From Sinonovacula constricta (taxonomy: Eukaryota; Mollusca; Bivalvia; Cardiida; Solecurtidae): a stretch of 64,000 nt of DNA. Both the position numbers and the translations under genes were made by a program. The notes under the pieces are model-generated. The model saw only the letters and a program-made list of their open reading frames with translations. It was not told where the DNA came from and did not search any database. This document shows, piece after piece, positions 49,946-63,059 of the stretch. Each line of letters opens with the position of its first letter. Position 1 is the first letter of the stretch. The stretch is from positions 16,459,875 to 16,523,874 of the forward strand of contig CM017567.1 of assembly GCA_007844125.1 (NCBI GenBank), read 5' to 3'.

Positions 49946-50006
49946 CACAAACACACGCACACACACACCTACGCACATGCACAAACACACGCACACACAC
50001 ACACAC
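49759..50006. repeat. (AC)n microsatellite with CACGCA and ACCTACGCACATGC interruptions
   Basis: About 250 bp of AC repeats with a duplicated inner block (acctacgcacatgcacaaac at about 49885 and 49968). All open frames here are artefacts. Confidence 0.98.
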
Positions 50007-50009
50007 ATT

Positions 50010-50620
50010 CATGTATTTGGTGTCAAACGGAAACTTGGTATTTAACCAGTATAAACGGGAACCTATTTAATTGTGCATCTTTTGAAATAATATTGCAGTA
50101 ATAATTATAGATGAACATATGTAGTCGGCTGACATGATTTTTTCTTAAAAACTTAAATTTTTTTATTTTGAAACAATGTGATTTTACAGAAGAATTAGGG
50201 ACACACAGTAGTGTTTATATTTTTAACTAAAATGGGGACAAACACACGCTTTGTCTTACAAACCAATTGGGGACTTTGGTTGTACGAGAGAAGTTTGCGT
50301 TTATTTTCTTATACTGGATCACACTGGCAGATATAAGCAAATATATATAAATATAAATATTATAATATTAATAAATATATATTTACTTAAAATTATCGAT
50401 TCCTTTAAAATCACTTTAAACGATTTAATTTGACAAAAAATAGAATTTGCCAGACATTCGTGTCTATGTTCCTTACCGAAACGGGATCACACACAAAAAT
50501 CCTCCTACATAGCAAGACTTTGATTTCAACTCACAAAAATGGGGACGTTTCAATTATTTGTCATTGTTATTTTTAGGATTTCAGTGAAAAAAATGTAGTG
50601 TTAAATAGTCGGGTTCTCTA
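50010..50620 (+). repeat. GGGGAC module, copy 1
   Basis: Matches 56800-57420 in order: aacaatgtgattttacag, attagggacaca, then a recurring motif like aaatggggac near 50190, 50230, 50267 and 50539. Repeat family of unknown class, next to an AC microsatellite in both copies. Confidence 0.7.
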
Positions 50621-50629
50621 ATGATATTA

Positions 50630-51580
50630 TATATGGTCTTTTAGGTCGTATAGATTACCGACATATAGTTTTTAGACCGTATAAAATACCGATATGGCGA
50701 TATTAGGCCCTATAAATTGCCGACATGTAGTTATGTTTATATTATTTAATTATTTGGTCGTATACATTGTCGTCATGGAGTTATAAAATAGAATAACTTA
50801 TCGATGTTGAGTTATTTGCCGTATAAATTACCGGCACGGAGTTACTAAGAAGTATTCATTGCCGACATGGAGTGATATGGACATATATAATACTAAAATA
50901 GTGTTATTAGGCCGTATCAACTACCTACATTGAGATATAAGGTTGTACAAGTAACCGATATAGAGCTGTTGTGCCATATTAATTGCCTAAATTTGTAAAA
51001 AATCCGGAATAAAGTTATTGTGCCGTATTAAATACCGTCATTTAGTTACAAGCCGTTTAAATAACATACATTGCGCTAAAATGCTGCATCTATTCTTTAC
51101 ATAGATTTTAATGTCCAAAATACACACAGCATTAGCCGGCGATTAGTTTGATGTTTAGGACCTTGTGACGTCATGTACATGTATAGGATTCACACTCAGA
51201 CTGGATCACAATCAGTATGCATGACATGGAGTTATACGGACATATAATTTTCTGACAAAGTTATGAGGCCGTATAAAGTACATACATTAAGTTACGAGGT
51301 CGTATAAGTAACGGAAATGGAGCTGGTTGACCGTACAAATTTTCGGCATCGACTTATTTGGTTGTAAAAAAAGTACCGGCATGGAGTTATTATGCAGTCT
51401 GAAATATCGACATGAAGTTACAAAACATGGAGATATTAGGCCGACATGGAGTTGCTAGTACGTTTAATTTATCGATGCTGAGATAGGAGGCCGTATAATT
51501 TAGCGATATGGAGTTATTTCGCTATGGGAGTTATTAGACCGAATACACCACCTACGTTAAGTTATAAGGTCGTATAAATT
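50630..51580 (+). repeat. Degenerate minisatellite, ancestral to the 74-bp array
   Basis: Recurring diverged pieces of the form gccgtataaattaccgacat followed by ggagttatta, spaced about 30-40 bp, with many substitutions and gaps. The same motif is in the 57690-61412 array. Confidence 0.75.
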
Positions 51581-51582
51581 AA

Positions 51583-51750
51583 TTTATTTGGGTTTTACGT
51601 CACATCGATACTTAAAAGGTCATTACGGCGCTGAATACAAAGTTAAATGTGAATAAAGCGTAATCAGGTTAAAACCAAACTACGCATGTAAAATATAGAA
51701 AAATATAAAAACAATCAGCTTAATAAAATATTATGGAAAACAGGTCAACT
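51583..51750. mobile_element. Short insertion with SINE-like sequence
   Basis: Interrupts the degenerate minisatellite and starts tttgggttttacgtcacatc. Both flanks read aaggtcgtataa, which could be a target duplication or simply the underlying repeat. Class uncertain. Confidence 0.35.
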
Positions 51751-51895
51751 AAGGTCGTATAAGCTACTGATATGGAGCAGTTAGGCCGTATAAATTGCCG
51801 ACATGGTGTTATTGGAATTAATATGCCGTATGAATTACTGACTAGGGTCTTTACATTACCAACATGGAGTTATTATGCCGTTTATATAAAAATAT
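51751..51895 (+). repeat. Degenerate minisatellite, continued
   Basis: Resumes with ggccgtataaattgccgaca and related pieces, ending near 51890. Confidence 0.7.
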
Positions 51896-51899
51896 CTTT

Positions 51900-54230
51900 C
51901 AATAAGAAATGTATCATGTACTGAATGATTATCGTGTGTATAATCATGATACACTACTAATTTGGGCACTGAACGCTTGATTTAATACACCCCATGTCAT
52001 ATAGCTTGATTATAAGCATTATGAATAAGATATGCTATATCTAACAATTCTAACTGGCGCCAACAAGCAAAAAACAATGGATTTAAATAATAAACACCAT
52101 CAATGGTGTAATAATAATGATCGCATTTTTCCCATTCCGAAAAAAGGAAAAGAGGCGAAGTTGACCGTTTGCCAATAATAGATTCTTATACATTGTCATG
52201 TATTTATATTTTACTCTTTGATTATAGCGCAACCTTATAATCGAGTAGTACCTGACTATTACATTATATGTGAGCGTGTTGTTTTTCAAAAGATTATTGC
52301 TGTCACGACGCTTTTCAACTATTTGCAAATCACTCACGAAATGTAATTTTGTAACAAAGTTACTTGTTATGAATTTTTAAACATTTGTATAAGAGCTCAT
52401 AGCCGGATCATTAAGCATGAATCGAAAAATGCTGTTTACAGAGCTCCTTTATTATTATAGTTCTACCTCATAATGGGCGGGAAATGAACCACGTTAAACT
52501 TCGTATCTACCTATATAATTGCTGTTCTAGTCACATTAGAAATTTTCGACAACATGTACTAGTATAGAACGTATGTCAGTTCAAATTATATAACAAACAA
52601 GACATATATGCTGATTGTAAGAATTGTTTGTACCTACATGTATGAGAGTTACCTTTTAGATTACATTTATCTGTTTATTAAAGAACGCTCTTCTTTAAAA
52701 TCCTACTATTCTTTAATTTCTGAACTTGTTTGTTTTTTGTGTGCAATTTACTTAACTTTCTGCGAACCTTACTTTTAAAAGAAATTTATACAAATGACAC
52801 GTTTCGCATAAGTTACATTAAATAACTAAAATATCGTTTTAGTAGTAAAATCTAACAAAGTGGCGAAGGTGATACGACAAAACATGACAACAATATTATT
52901 TTTTTTAAATCCCCTGATCCATGTATCCATAAAAACCTTTGCTTATCCCAAATATGATCGGAAATATGAAGTTTTAGCAACATTCAATAATTCCACCATT
53001 GTATTATACTTTAAAACATGAAAACACTTATCATGTTGTAAGACAGATGGCAAAAATAACACAGGACTGATTCTGGTAGGCAGAAAAGGGGCAGTTGCGT
53101 TACCAGCTTCAGGCTTTAAGTGCGTTATTCGTACACAATCGAGTTCAGACCTGTCATGTCTCACGCTTTTGGCGTGAGAGTCACGCTTTTGAACCTCAAA
53201 TCACGCTCTCACGCTTAAATACTCAAAACTCACGCATAAAACATCTCCAGTGTTTTCGAAAGTTTTTCTGTTTATTTTGCCCGAACGTTTGCGTTGTTTA
53301 ATCGATTTACAGGCCAAAAGTCAAGCGCAGTCTTGTAAACATTAAAGAACCAATGAAATTACACAGGGGATAGAACGCCGATTTTTAGTGGCTTATTTTT
53401 CTGTCGTCATCGTAATCAAACTACCGGTGTAGAGGTTCTACAGCGTTTAAAGAAAGTTACTTTGGAGTACAATTAGCAGCTACAGTAAATTTCCAGTTAT
53501 CTTAGGATATTTAGTTTATAGTAAGCATAAACAGTGACTTCTTTTCTGTTATTTACCATGTTGTTTAGTATGTTTTTGTTTGATTTATTTTTGTATAACT
53601 TGGTGATCACCACAAGTAGTGTGTGTAAATGATATATCTGATATACTTTAATTACTATGATTGACTTAGAATATCTCCAAAAGTTGTAAAAATCTATGTG
53701 TAAAATACTGTGGAAACTTGGCATGCCACGTGTATGTACCTTGTTGAAAAGCTCAAAACAGCTGAAATTCTTATACAAATTCTGTTTCCAAAATTTTTAC
53801 TTCTAATTAAAAAGATACTGTCAATTTTCGAAATCATTTTCTCTTGTTTTATTTATAAGATCCTTACAGTTTTAATTATTAAATATTACATCGGGGGTTC
53901 ATATCCATAAAATAGTATGTTTTCAGCGTATGGGAGGCTTCGCTCCAGACCCTCCGTTATAGGTCCTCGGTCTCACTCTTATGCTTTGTAAACCCTTGGC
54001 AGCTATGCGAGTTGGGTAAAAATATTACATTGCCAATAATGTTATACATAAGCACATTCATAAAGAAAAACAAGAAAAGCCATTAACGCAAAGCATCAAA
54101 GGCGACTCAAACACTGGAACCGGTAAACGTTCAAGCAATATGGGAGCAAGTAAAAAGTCATATTTGAAAAGTTATCGTTTTTATTGAATAGTTTTCAGTT
54201 ACTATAAATCACAGAAAAAGTGTCTACAAC
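51900..54230. other. Intergenic stretch, no gene recognised
   Basis: AT-rich. Contains the TCACGC hairpin cluster (53159-53235). Open frames such as 52083-52337, 53095-53301 and 53497-53778 show no family signature. Confidence 0.5.
53159..53235. repeat. TCACGC hairpin and motif cluster
   Basis: A perfect 8-bp stem (tctcacgc / gcgtgaga, 53159-53166 and 53172-53179) with a 5-base loop, followed by four more tcacgc copies within 60 bp. Function unknown. Confidence 0.6.
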
Positions 54231-54233
54231 ATA

Positions 54234-54310
54234 TAGGGTTGTCAACGAATACTATCTTTTCTATCCGGATACCTGAAACACTATCCGGATAGTATCCGGT
54301 TACCGGATGC
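54234..54310 (+). repeat. hAT-like left end with TATCCGGATA palindromes
   Basis: tagggttgtcaacgaatac closely resembles the start of the hAT element at 19625 (tagggatgttaacgaatat) and is likewise followed by repeated palindromes (tatccggata). No matching right end was found in the window. Confidence 0.5.
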
Positions 54311-54319
54311 TACTGCTGC

Positions 54320-56090
54320 ATAAACATTTTTTACGACGATGTAAAAAGATAATTGCCTTCGTTTTATTACATGTATTGTCGTTATATTACAAACTCAACG
54401 TGTAAATCAAAACTTGGAGGTAAACTTTCACAGGTGTTTGAATTGTGTAGATAAATATATGGGAGAAATGTTGCGAAATCAGTCAGGTGAAAAATAAAAC
54501 ACAGCGTCAAAAGTTATGTCGTGCGACTAAATCGAAACTTCTCTGTTGCACAACAACAAAGGCAGTTTTACATATGTTAACCGATGGCTGTTACTTGAGC
54601 AAAAATAAATTGAGTTGAAAGTAAATCATGTTTCATATATATATATATATTGTGGAATTCGGATAAAAAAATCGCAAAAGAAACATTTAAAAATTCAACG
54701 TTATCGCGCTGACAAGTAAGACAATTTAATGAAGAACTTTGATTGAAGTTATAGTCTAATATCATCTCGTGTTGGCCCTGAACCCCCCGTGGCGGCTCCA
54801 AACTTAGACTTTTAACCAAGAACCTTTAAGCATATTATAAATACTTTCTTCCTGTATTGGATGTTTATTAATGATCATCTAAATCGAATAAGATCAGTTT
54901 GAAAACTTTACGGGTCTAGGATTTAAATTTTGAACCCTCCTATTTCAAATCCGCAATCATTACTTCTTTCCCAAGAAAACTTCAAGCATATTACAAGCTG
55001 TTTTTTGGCTATGAACTGTTTCATTGCTGATAGATAATCTCACTTGGTTAACATGCAGTCTGAACATTGAAGGGCGTATCGAGACGCATTCCTAGCTATT
55101 TACGTAAGTATGACTTAGGGCGTACCGTGAATCCATTTACAATTACGTTCAAGGTTCAGACATTTTTATGATGAAAAGAAATAAACCAAAATCTTTCGTT
55201 TTTTCCACGTTTGTGTGAAATTTACAGGCACACAAAAATAAAAACATAAATACATAAAAAATAAATTAAAAAAAAAAATAAATTAGGGGCCATATTCTAT
55301 CGGGTTTATGAAAGGGTGGTTATACAAATACCGACCGCAAGTAGGACATGTGACATGGACTTTCTCTACAGCCTGATGGTATGTTTTGGCATCAAATCTC
55401 ATATTTTGAAGATAATCTTAATCGTTTAGTGTGAAAGGAAGCTGAAACCATTTAGAATTAAAAGAAAGCAAATATCTTCAACACCTGTGCACAATATTTT
55501 TTAATACACTTTTACCTGAAGTACATATTTCGTTGAAATTTGGGGGTTACCGACTGGCAATTTGGCGGTATGTGCATTCTATGAAGCAGAACGTTCTTAC
55601 AAAGTTGCAGAAGTCGACATATTTTTTTTTCCGATAGACAATAAATAGCTCTTTTCACCTATATCATGGTTATGGGAGTCTTTCAAAACTTGGTCATGGT
55701 GTTATCTCTTTCCAACTTTGCTCGATTAACTATAGAATATAGAACAAGAATACTTCAATCATGTTATAAATGCTTTCTTCGTGTGAATGACGTTTATAAA
55801 CGATCATCCAATTTGAATAAGATCTGTTTGAAAACTTACGGGTCTGGGATTTGAATTTTAAACCCAACGATTCTAATTCCATAGCCTTAACATCTTGCCC
55901 AAGAATACTTCAAGCATATTACAAGCTATCTTTGAATATGGACTGTTTAGTTGCTAATAGTTAATCTCAATCAAGTATACAGTCTGAACATCGTAGGACA
56001 TACTGAGAAGCATTCCTAGCTACTTACCTAAATATGAATATGTGAGGGCGTACCGAGAATCCATGTACAATTACGTTCAAGGTTTAGACA
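54320..56090. other. Intergenic stretch with a diverged internal duplication
   Basis: 54840-55150 and 55740-56090 share ordered pieces (tttgaaaacttacgggtc, aatacttcaagcatattaca, gcattcctagcta, ccatgtacaattacgttcaa). This is a dispersed repeat present twice; no gene recognised. Confidence 0.6.
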
Positions 56091-56093
56091 TTT

Positions 56094-56126
<33 letters not shown>

Positions 56127-56151
56127 CACTACCACTACCACTACCACCACC

Positions 56152-56215
<64 letters not shown>
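56094..56215. repeat. (ACT)n / (ACC)n microsatellite
   Basis: About 40 trinucleotide units, ACT with a central ACC block. The poly-Leu/Pro frame across it is an artefact. Confidence 0.98.
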
Positions 56216-56279
56216 GTTTTGGTCATGAAGTTGTTTCCTAATACATCTCAGATTCTGCTTCTGTGTGTGATTGTTTAAA

Positions 56280-56630
56280 ACATAACGTATAAACGGGGAC
56301 CTTATGTGTGTATGAATGTTTTGAATACTTCGCATAACCGGAGACCTAGTGGCTAGTAGTGTGTATGCCTTTTAGAAGAAACTAAAGAGAAAAGGGGACG
56401 CGTGTGCATAAATTTTACCATGTCCGAATCCGGTGTGTATATTGTGGCCCATACCAATGTGATTAATTGGGGACATGCAGCTTCAGCAAATGATTTCACA
56501 TATGATATCTTTCAAAGCCTGTAGGCACGGATTTTAGCAGTCGTACAATCGGGGACATCCCCGTTTTGGTGGGTGTTCCCGGTTGGAAAGTGTGTATTCA
56601 TACTACTGTCCCCGTTTGACACCAAATACA
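56280..56630 (+). repeat. GGGGAC motif region before the AC repeat
   Basis: Repeated aaacggggacc, ccggagacc, aaggggacg, attggggac, cggggacatccccg and tgtccccgttt. The inverted pair ggggacatcccc forms a small hairpin near 56550. Confidence 0.6.
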
Positions 56631-56790
56631 TACGCACACCCACACACCCACACACACAAACACACAAACACACACACACACACAACACACAACACACAAA
56701 CACACACACATAAACATACACAACACACAAACACACACGCAAATACACACACACACACATGCACGCACATACGCACGCAAACACACACAT
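56631..56790. repeat. (AC)n microsatellite
   Basis: AC repeats with AAACAC interruptions. All open frames here are artefacts. Confidence 0.98.
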
Positions 56791-56799
56791 TAAGGTGAT

Positions 56800-57420
56800 A
56801 GAAAAATTTGGCTGACATTATTTTTACTTTGAAATGTTTAATTTTAAACAATGTGATTTTTTACAGTACAATTAGGGACACAATGTATATATTTCCACTT
56901 TAAGCGGGGACACACATGCGATATTTTTTTACAAGCAACTTGCGACTTTGATTATGGTTCTATAAAAATGAAGCATTTTTATTTGCTAATTACCATACAT
57001 TCAGACGTGACCGTATAAATAGCAAACAATAAGTATGGGACCTAGTAATTTCATGTCTGTACAATGACTGGGTATAATGGAAAACCCATTACAGCAAGTG
57101 CAATGGATATGTTTAATGTGCATGTACGGTATAGGCTTTCCACTTTTACTAAATCGCGATGACGGCGACAGGAATATCATTTTGGATAAAACAATTCGCC
57201 TATTAAAAACATCTTTTAAAACGATGTAATTTTTGCTATAAAATTCTGGGAATACATTCGTGTGTATTTTTACTTAACCGAAACGTTGGTCGCGCACAAA
57301 ATTCTTACATATCTATCATTCGGGGACATTGATTGTAACCCTATAAATGGGGACGCCTCCATTATTTGCACTTGTTTCTTTGTTGTTGTTTTTTATTAAT
57401 TGTGCTTTTTTATTACGATG
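56800..57420 (+). repeat. GGGGAC module, copy 2
   Basis: Counterpart of 50010-50620 (aacaatgtgattttttacag, attagggacacaatg, agcggggacacac, ataaatggggacgcc). Confidence 0.7.
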
Positions 57421-57479
57421 CAGGCCATGAAATGTATATGGTAAAATCGGTTCATAAAAGATATTGCTTTGTATGTCGT

Positions 57480-57689
57480 ATAAAATAAAATACCTAGATA
57501 GTTATTAGACCGTCTAATATAAAGACATAGAGGTATTAATGTGGAAAAAAATGCCAAAACAAGGTATTATGCAGTAAAATATATTGATGCTGAGTTATTA
57601 GACCGTATCAATTACCGCAATGGAGTTTTAGGCTGTATACATTACCGGCATGGAGTAAAACGGTCAGATAAATTACCGACATGGAGGTA
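57480..57689 (+). repeat. Degenerate minisatellite flanking the 74-bp array (left)
   Basis: Diverged pieces such as gaccgtatcaattaccgcaa and tacattaccggcatggagta. The frame at 57541-57723 is not taken as a gene. Confidence 0.75.
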
Positions 57690-60600
57690 TAAGGCGGTAT
57701 TAACTATCTACATGAAGTTTTAGGGTCATACATTATGCTGTATACATTACCGACATGGAGGTATAAGGCGGCATTAACTATCTACATAAAGTTATAGGGT
57801 CATACATTATGCTGTATAAATTACCGACATGGAGGTATAAGGCGGCATTAACTATCTACATGAAGTTATAGGGTCATACATTATGCTGTATAAATTACCG
57901 ACATGGAGGTATAAGGCGGTATTAACTATCTACATGAAGTTTTAGGGTCATACATTATGCTGTATACATTACCGACATGGAGGTATAAGGCGGCATTAAC
58001 TATCTACATGAAGTTATAGGGTCATACATTATGCTGTATACATTACCGACATGGAGTAATACGGTCAGATAAATTACCGACATGGAGGTATAAGGCGGTA
58101 TTAACTATCTACATGAAGTTTTAGGGTCATACATTATGCTGTATAAATTACCGACATGGAGGTATAAGGCGGTATTAACTATCTACATGAAGTTTTAGGG
58201 TCATGCATTATGCTGTATAAATTACCGACATGGAGGTATAAGGCGGCATTAACTATCTACATGAAGTTATAGGGTCATACATTATGCTGTATAAATTACC
58301 GACATGGAGGTATAAGGCGGCATTAACTATCTACATGAAGTTATAGGGTCATACATTATGCTGTATACATTACCGACATGGAGGTATAAGGCGGCATTAA
58401 CTATCTACATAAAGTTATAGGGTCATACATTATGCTGTATACATTACCGACATGGAGGTATAAGGCGGCATTAACTATCTACATGAAGTTATAGGGTCAT
58501 ACATTATGCTGTATACATTACCGACATGGAGGTATAAGGCGGTATTAACTATCTACATGAAGTTTTAGGGTCATACATTATGCTGTATACATTACCGACA
58601 TGGAGGTATAAGGCGGCATTAACTATCTACATAAAGTTATAGGGTCATACATTATGCTGTATAAATTACCGACATGGAGGTATAAGGCGGCATTAACTAT
58701 CTACATGAAGTTATAGGGTCATGCATTATGCTGTATAAATTACCGACATGGAGGTATAAGGCGGCATTAACTATCTACATAAAGTTATAGGGTCATACAT
58801 TATGCTGTATAAATTACCGACATGGAGGTATAAGGCGGCATTAACTATCTACATGAAGTTATAGGGTCATACATTATGCTGTATAAATTACCGACATGGT
58901 GGTATAAGGCGGCATTAACTATCTACATGAAGTTTTAGGGTCATACATTATGCTGTATAAATTACCGACATGGAGGTATAAGGTGGCATTAACTATCTAC
59001 ATAAAGTTATAGGGTCATACATTATGCTGTATACATTACCGACATGGAGGTATAAGGTGGCATTAACTATCTACATGAAGTTATAGGGTCATACATTATG
59101 CTGTATAAATTACCGACATGGAGGTATAAGGCGGCATTAACTATCTACATGAAGTTATAGGGTCATACATTATGCTGTATAAATTACCGACATGGAGGTA
59201 TAAGGCGGCATTAACTATCTACATGAAGTTTTAGGGTCATGCATTATGCTGTATAAATTACCGACATGGAGGTATAAGGCGGCATTAACTATCTACATGA
59301 AGTTATAGGGTCATACATTATGCTGTATAAATTACCGACATGGAGGTATAAGGTGGCATTAACTATCTACATGAAGTTTTAGGGTCATGCATTATGCTGT
59401 ATAAATTACCGACATGGAGGTATAAGGTGGCATTAACTATCTACATGAAGTTTTAGGGTCATGCATTATGCTGTATAAATTACCGACATGGAGGTATAAG
59501 GTGGCATTAACTATCTACATGAAGTTTTAGGGTCATGAATTATGCTGTATAAATTACCGACATGGAGGTATAAGGCGGCATTAACTATCTACATGAAGTT
59601 TTAGGGTCATGCATTATGCTGTATAAATTACCGACATGGAGGTATAAGGTGGCATTAACTATCTACATGAAGTTATAGGGTCATACATTATGCTGTATAA
59701 ATTACCGACATGGAGGTATAAGGTGGCATTAACTATCTACATGAAGTTATAGGGTCATACATTATGCTGTATAAATTACCGACATGGAGGTATAAGGCGG
59801 CATTAACTATCTACATGAAGTTATAGGGTCATACATTATGCTGTATAAATTACCGACATGGAGGTATAAGGCGGCATTAACTATCTACATGAAGTTTTAG
59901 GGTCATGCATTATGCTGTATAAATTACCGACATGGAGGTATAAGGCGGCATTAACTATCTACATGAAGTTATAGGGTCATACATTATGCTGTATAAATAT
60001 CCGACATGGAGGTATAAGGTGGCATTAACTATCTACATGAAGTTTTAGGGTCATGCATTATGCTGTATAAATTACCGACATGGAGGTATAAGGCGGCATT
60101 AACTATCTACATGAAGTTTTAGGGTCATGCATTATGCTGTATAAATTACCGACATGGAGGTATAAGGCGGCATTAACTATCTACATGAAGTTATAGGGTC
60201 ATGCATTATGCTGTATAAATTACCGACATGGAGGTATAAGGCGGTATTAACTATCTACATGAAGTTATAGGGTCATACATTATGCTGTATAAATTACCGA
60301 CATGGAGGTATAAGGTGGCATTAACTATCTACATGAAGTTTTAGGGTCATGCATTATGCTGTATAAATTACCGACATGGAGGTATAAGGCGGCATTAACT
60401 ATCTACATGAAGTTATAGGGTCATACATTATGCTGTATAAATTACCGACATGGAGGTATAAGGCGGTATTAACTATCTACATGAAGTTTTAGGGTCATGC
60501 ATTATGCTGAATAAATTACCGACATGGAGGTATAAGGCGGCATTAACTATCTACATGAAGTTTTAGGGTCATACATTATGCTGTATAAATTACCGACATG

Positions 60601-61412
60601 GAGGTATAAGGTGGCATTAACTATCTACATGAAGTTTTAGGGTCATGCATTATGCTGTATAAATTACCGACATGGAGGTATAAGGCGGCATTAACTATCT
60701 ACATGAAGTTATAGGGTCATGCATTATGCTGTATAAATTACCGACATGGAGGTATAAGGCGGCATTAACTATCTACATGAAGTTATAGGGTCATACATTA
60801 TGCTGTATAAATTACCGACATGGAGGTATAAGGCGGCATTAACTATCTACATGAAGTTATAGGGTCATACATTATGCTGTATAAATTACCGACATGGAGG
60901 TATAAGGCGGTATTAACTATCTACATAAAGTTATAGGGTCATGCATTATGCTGTATAAATTACCGACATGGAGGTATAAGGTGGCATTAACTATCTACAT
61001 AAAGTTATAGGGTCATACATTATGCTGTATAAATTACCGACATGGAGGTATAAGGTGGCATTAACTATCTGCATACAGTTATAGGGTCATACATTATGCT
61101 GTATAAATTACCGACATGGAGGTATAAGGCGGCATTAACTATCTACATGAAGTTATAGGGTCATGCATTATGCTGTATAAATTACCGACATGGAGGTATA
61201 AGGCGGCATTAACTATCTACATGAAGTTTTAGGGTCATACATTATGCTGTATAAATTACCGACATGGAGGTATAAGGCGGCATTAACTATCTACATGAAG
61301 TTATAGGGTCATACATTATGCTGTATAAATTACCGACATGGAGGTATAAGGCGGTATTAACTATCTACATGAAGTTATAGGGTCATACATTATGCTGTAT
61401 ACATTACCGACT
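57690..61412 (+). repeat. 74-bp minisatellite, about 50 copies
   Basis: Highly homogeneous unit with ggtataaggcggcattaact, atctacatgaagtta, tagggtcatacattatgctg and tataaattaccgacatgga. Variable sites: gcgg/gtgg, gcatt/gtatt, tgaag/taaag, ttata/tttta, catac/catgc, taaatt/tacatt. The unit looks like a dimer of the degenerate 30-40 bp repeat on both sides and at 50630-51895. Confidence 0.97.
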
Positions 61413-61720
61413 TAGGGATTTAAATCACCGACCGAAAAAGGGAGTTATTAGGCCGATATGAAATTATTGGACAAATCTTACCATATAAATTATCGACATG
61501 GAGTTATAAGGCTGTATGAAATATCGGTATTTTAGTTTTTAGGCCGTATAAAGTGCCGTCATATTAAATTGTTTTACTTATCGATGTTGAGTTTTTCGGT
61601 CGTATAAATTACCGTTATGTAGTTTTTAGGCAGGAAACATTGCCGGCATGGAGTACTGCGGTCAAATAAATTACCGACATGGAGTAATCCGGCAGTATTA
61701 ACTACCTACATGTTACTAGA
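61413..61720 (+). repeat. Degenerate minisatellite flanking the 74-bp array (right)
   Basis: Pieces such as ttatcgacatggagttataa and gtcgtataaattaccgttat with heavy divergence. Confidence 0.75.
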
Positions 61721-61734
61721 AATTCTTACAAGAA

Positions 61735-62500
61735 GAACATTGATGCAAAGCATCAAAGACGACGCAAAAGTATGTATTGTACCAGTAAGAGAATTATGGC
61801 AAAAATAAAAAGAAACATACATGTATAAGAAGAAGGTTTAATTGTACATAAGCAGAATACAGAAAGTGGCTTTCTTTGTTTATAACCAATGTGTATTATA
61901 ATTAACAAAACAATTGCTAGTTTTATAATATTCAACATTGTTTACATAAACTTAACAAGAAAATAATAGCTTGGTTAAGCCCTGAGATTGACTTAACAAT
62001 GAACACTCATACATGAATGCACTATTTTCAAGGAAATCATTCATAAGACTTTAAACTGCCTTGGTTTATAGTTTCCTCTCAACCCAATCTACAAAAATAA
62101 TGGCATTTATTTTATACGTTCATTTACAATTCCGTTAAACAAAATATGTAAATTAAAAACAACAACACCGTTATAAACAGAAATAAGGAAAAACAGACCA
62201 ATGGAAGAAATGTAAAAGAAACTACTCAATGTAAAGAACAGTGGTTGACTTTTATACTGAAATAAAGAAGTATGTGCTAACTACAGCTAACAAATATTAT
62301 AATGCTAGCAAAAATAACATTTAATCCTGTGTCATCATACTTACACAAAAAGGTCGCCTTTTTTAGATTATTGTCTGATAATGAACCGTATTTCTAATTA
62401 CCGCTTAGATCCGATAGATAAATATATAGATCACATGACTCTCTAGTGGCAATCAGCAAACGTGATCACAGTAGCCTCCGCGCTTCAGCGTGTCGTCAAT
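61735..62500. repeat. Dispersed repeat, copy 2 (pairs with 3080-3590)
   Basis: Blocks at 61745-61860 and 62361-62495 match the copy near the window start. The sequence between them (about 500 bp) is absent or different there. The minus-strand frame at 61753-61938 lies in it. Confidence 0.7.
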
Positions 62501-63055
62501 AATTTACCGAAATGGAGCTGTTTTGCCGTAAATAATGCCTTAATGCCTTAGTAAAGTTATCAGACCATATACATGGACGAACGATAAGCTGGCAGGCAGT
62601 TCCCAGCATGCAGTTACGGTGTAACTTTTACACATGAGCTGCCAGCGACAACGATAGCCATTACTGGCTTTAAATGCAACCTGCAAACTGCTTTTTACGT
62701 AACAGATCTAGAATAATAAGTGTATGCACAATAGTAGTTATTTCATTCATTTTATAATTAAGAACATTTCGCAAACCATGCATTGAAGATAGATTTTTTT
62801 GAAAAGAAACAAATCAGGTGATTAAGATTTAAAACTGAACGTAAAAGCTGTAAATGTTAGTTTAACAAATTACCTTGATTGCTAAACAAGAATAATGTTT
62901 CCTCAATTAATATTACTTTCCTGTTTTTCCTGAGTTAAGGGAAAGGTTTAATTAATAATTAATAATTATTTAATTATTCTTAATGTCCCTTTACAAACAT
63001 CGTATACTCATTTTCAATCAATATAGCAGTACAATAGGATTCGGAAGCAAATGTA
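62501..63055. other. Intergenic, with a trace of the degenerate minisatellite
   Basis: 62501-62580 contains aatttaccgaaatggagctg, a stray unit of the repeat described above. The rest is AT-rich with nothing recognised. Confidence 0.45.
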
Positions 63056-63059
63056 GGTG

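Noticed and set aside
49701..50101. Cys/Val-rich and His/Thr-rich proteins
   Set aside because: All are frames of the AC microsatellite on either strand.
56042..56278. Poly-Leu/Pro protein
   Set aside because: Frame of the ACT/ACC microsatellite.
56512..56851. Cys/Val-rich proteins
   Set aside because: Frames of an AC microsatellite.
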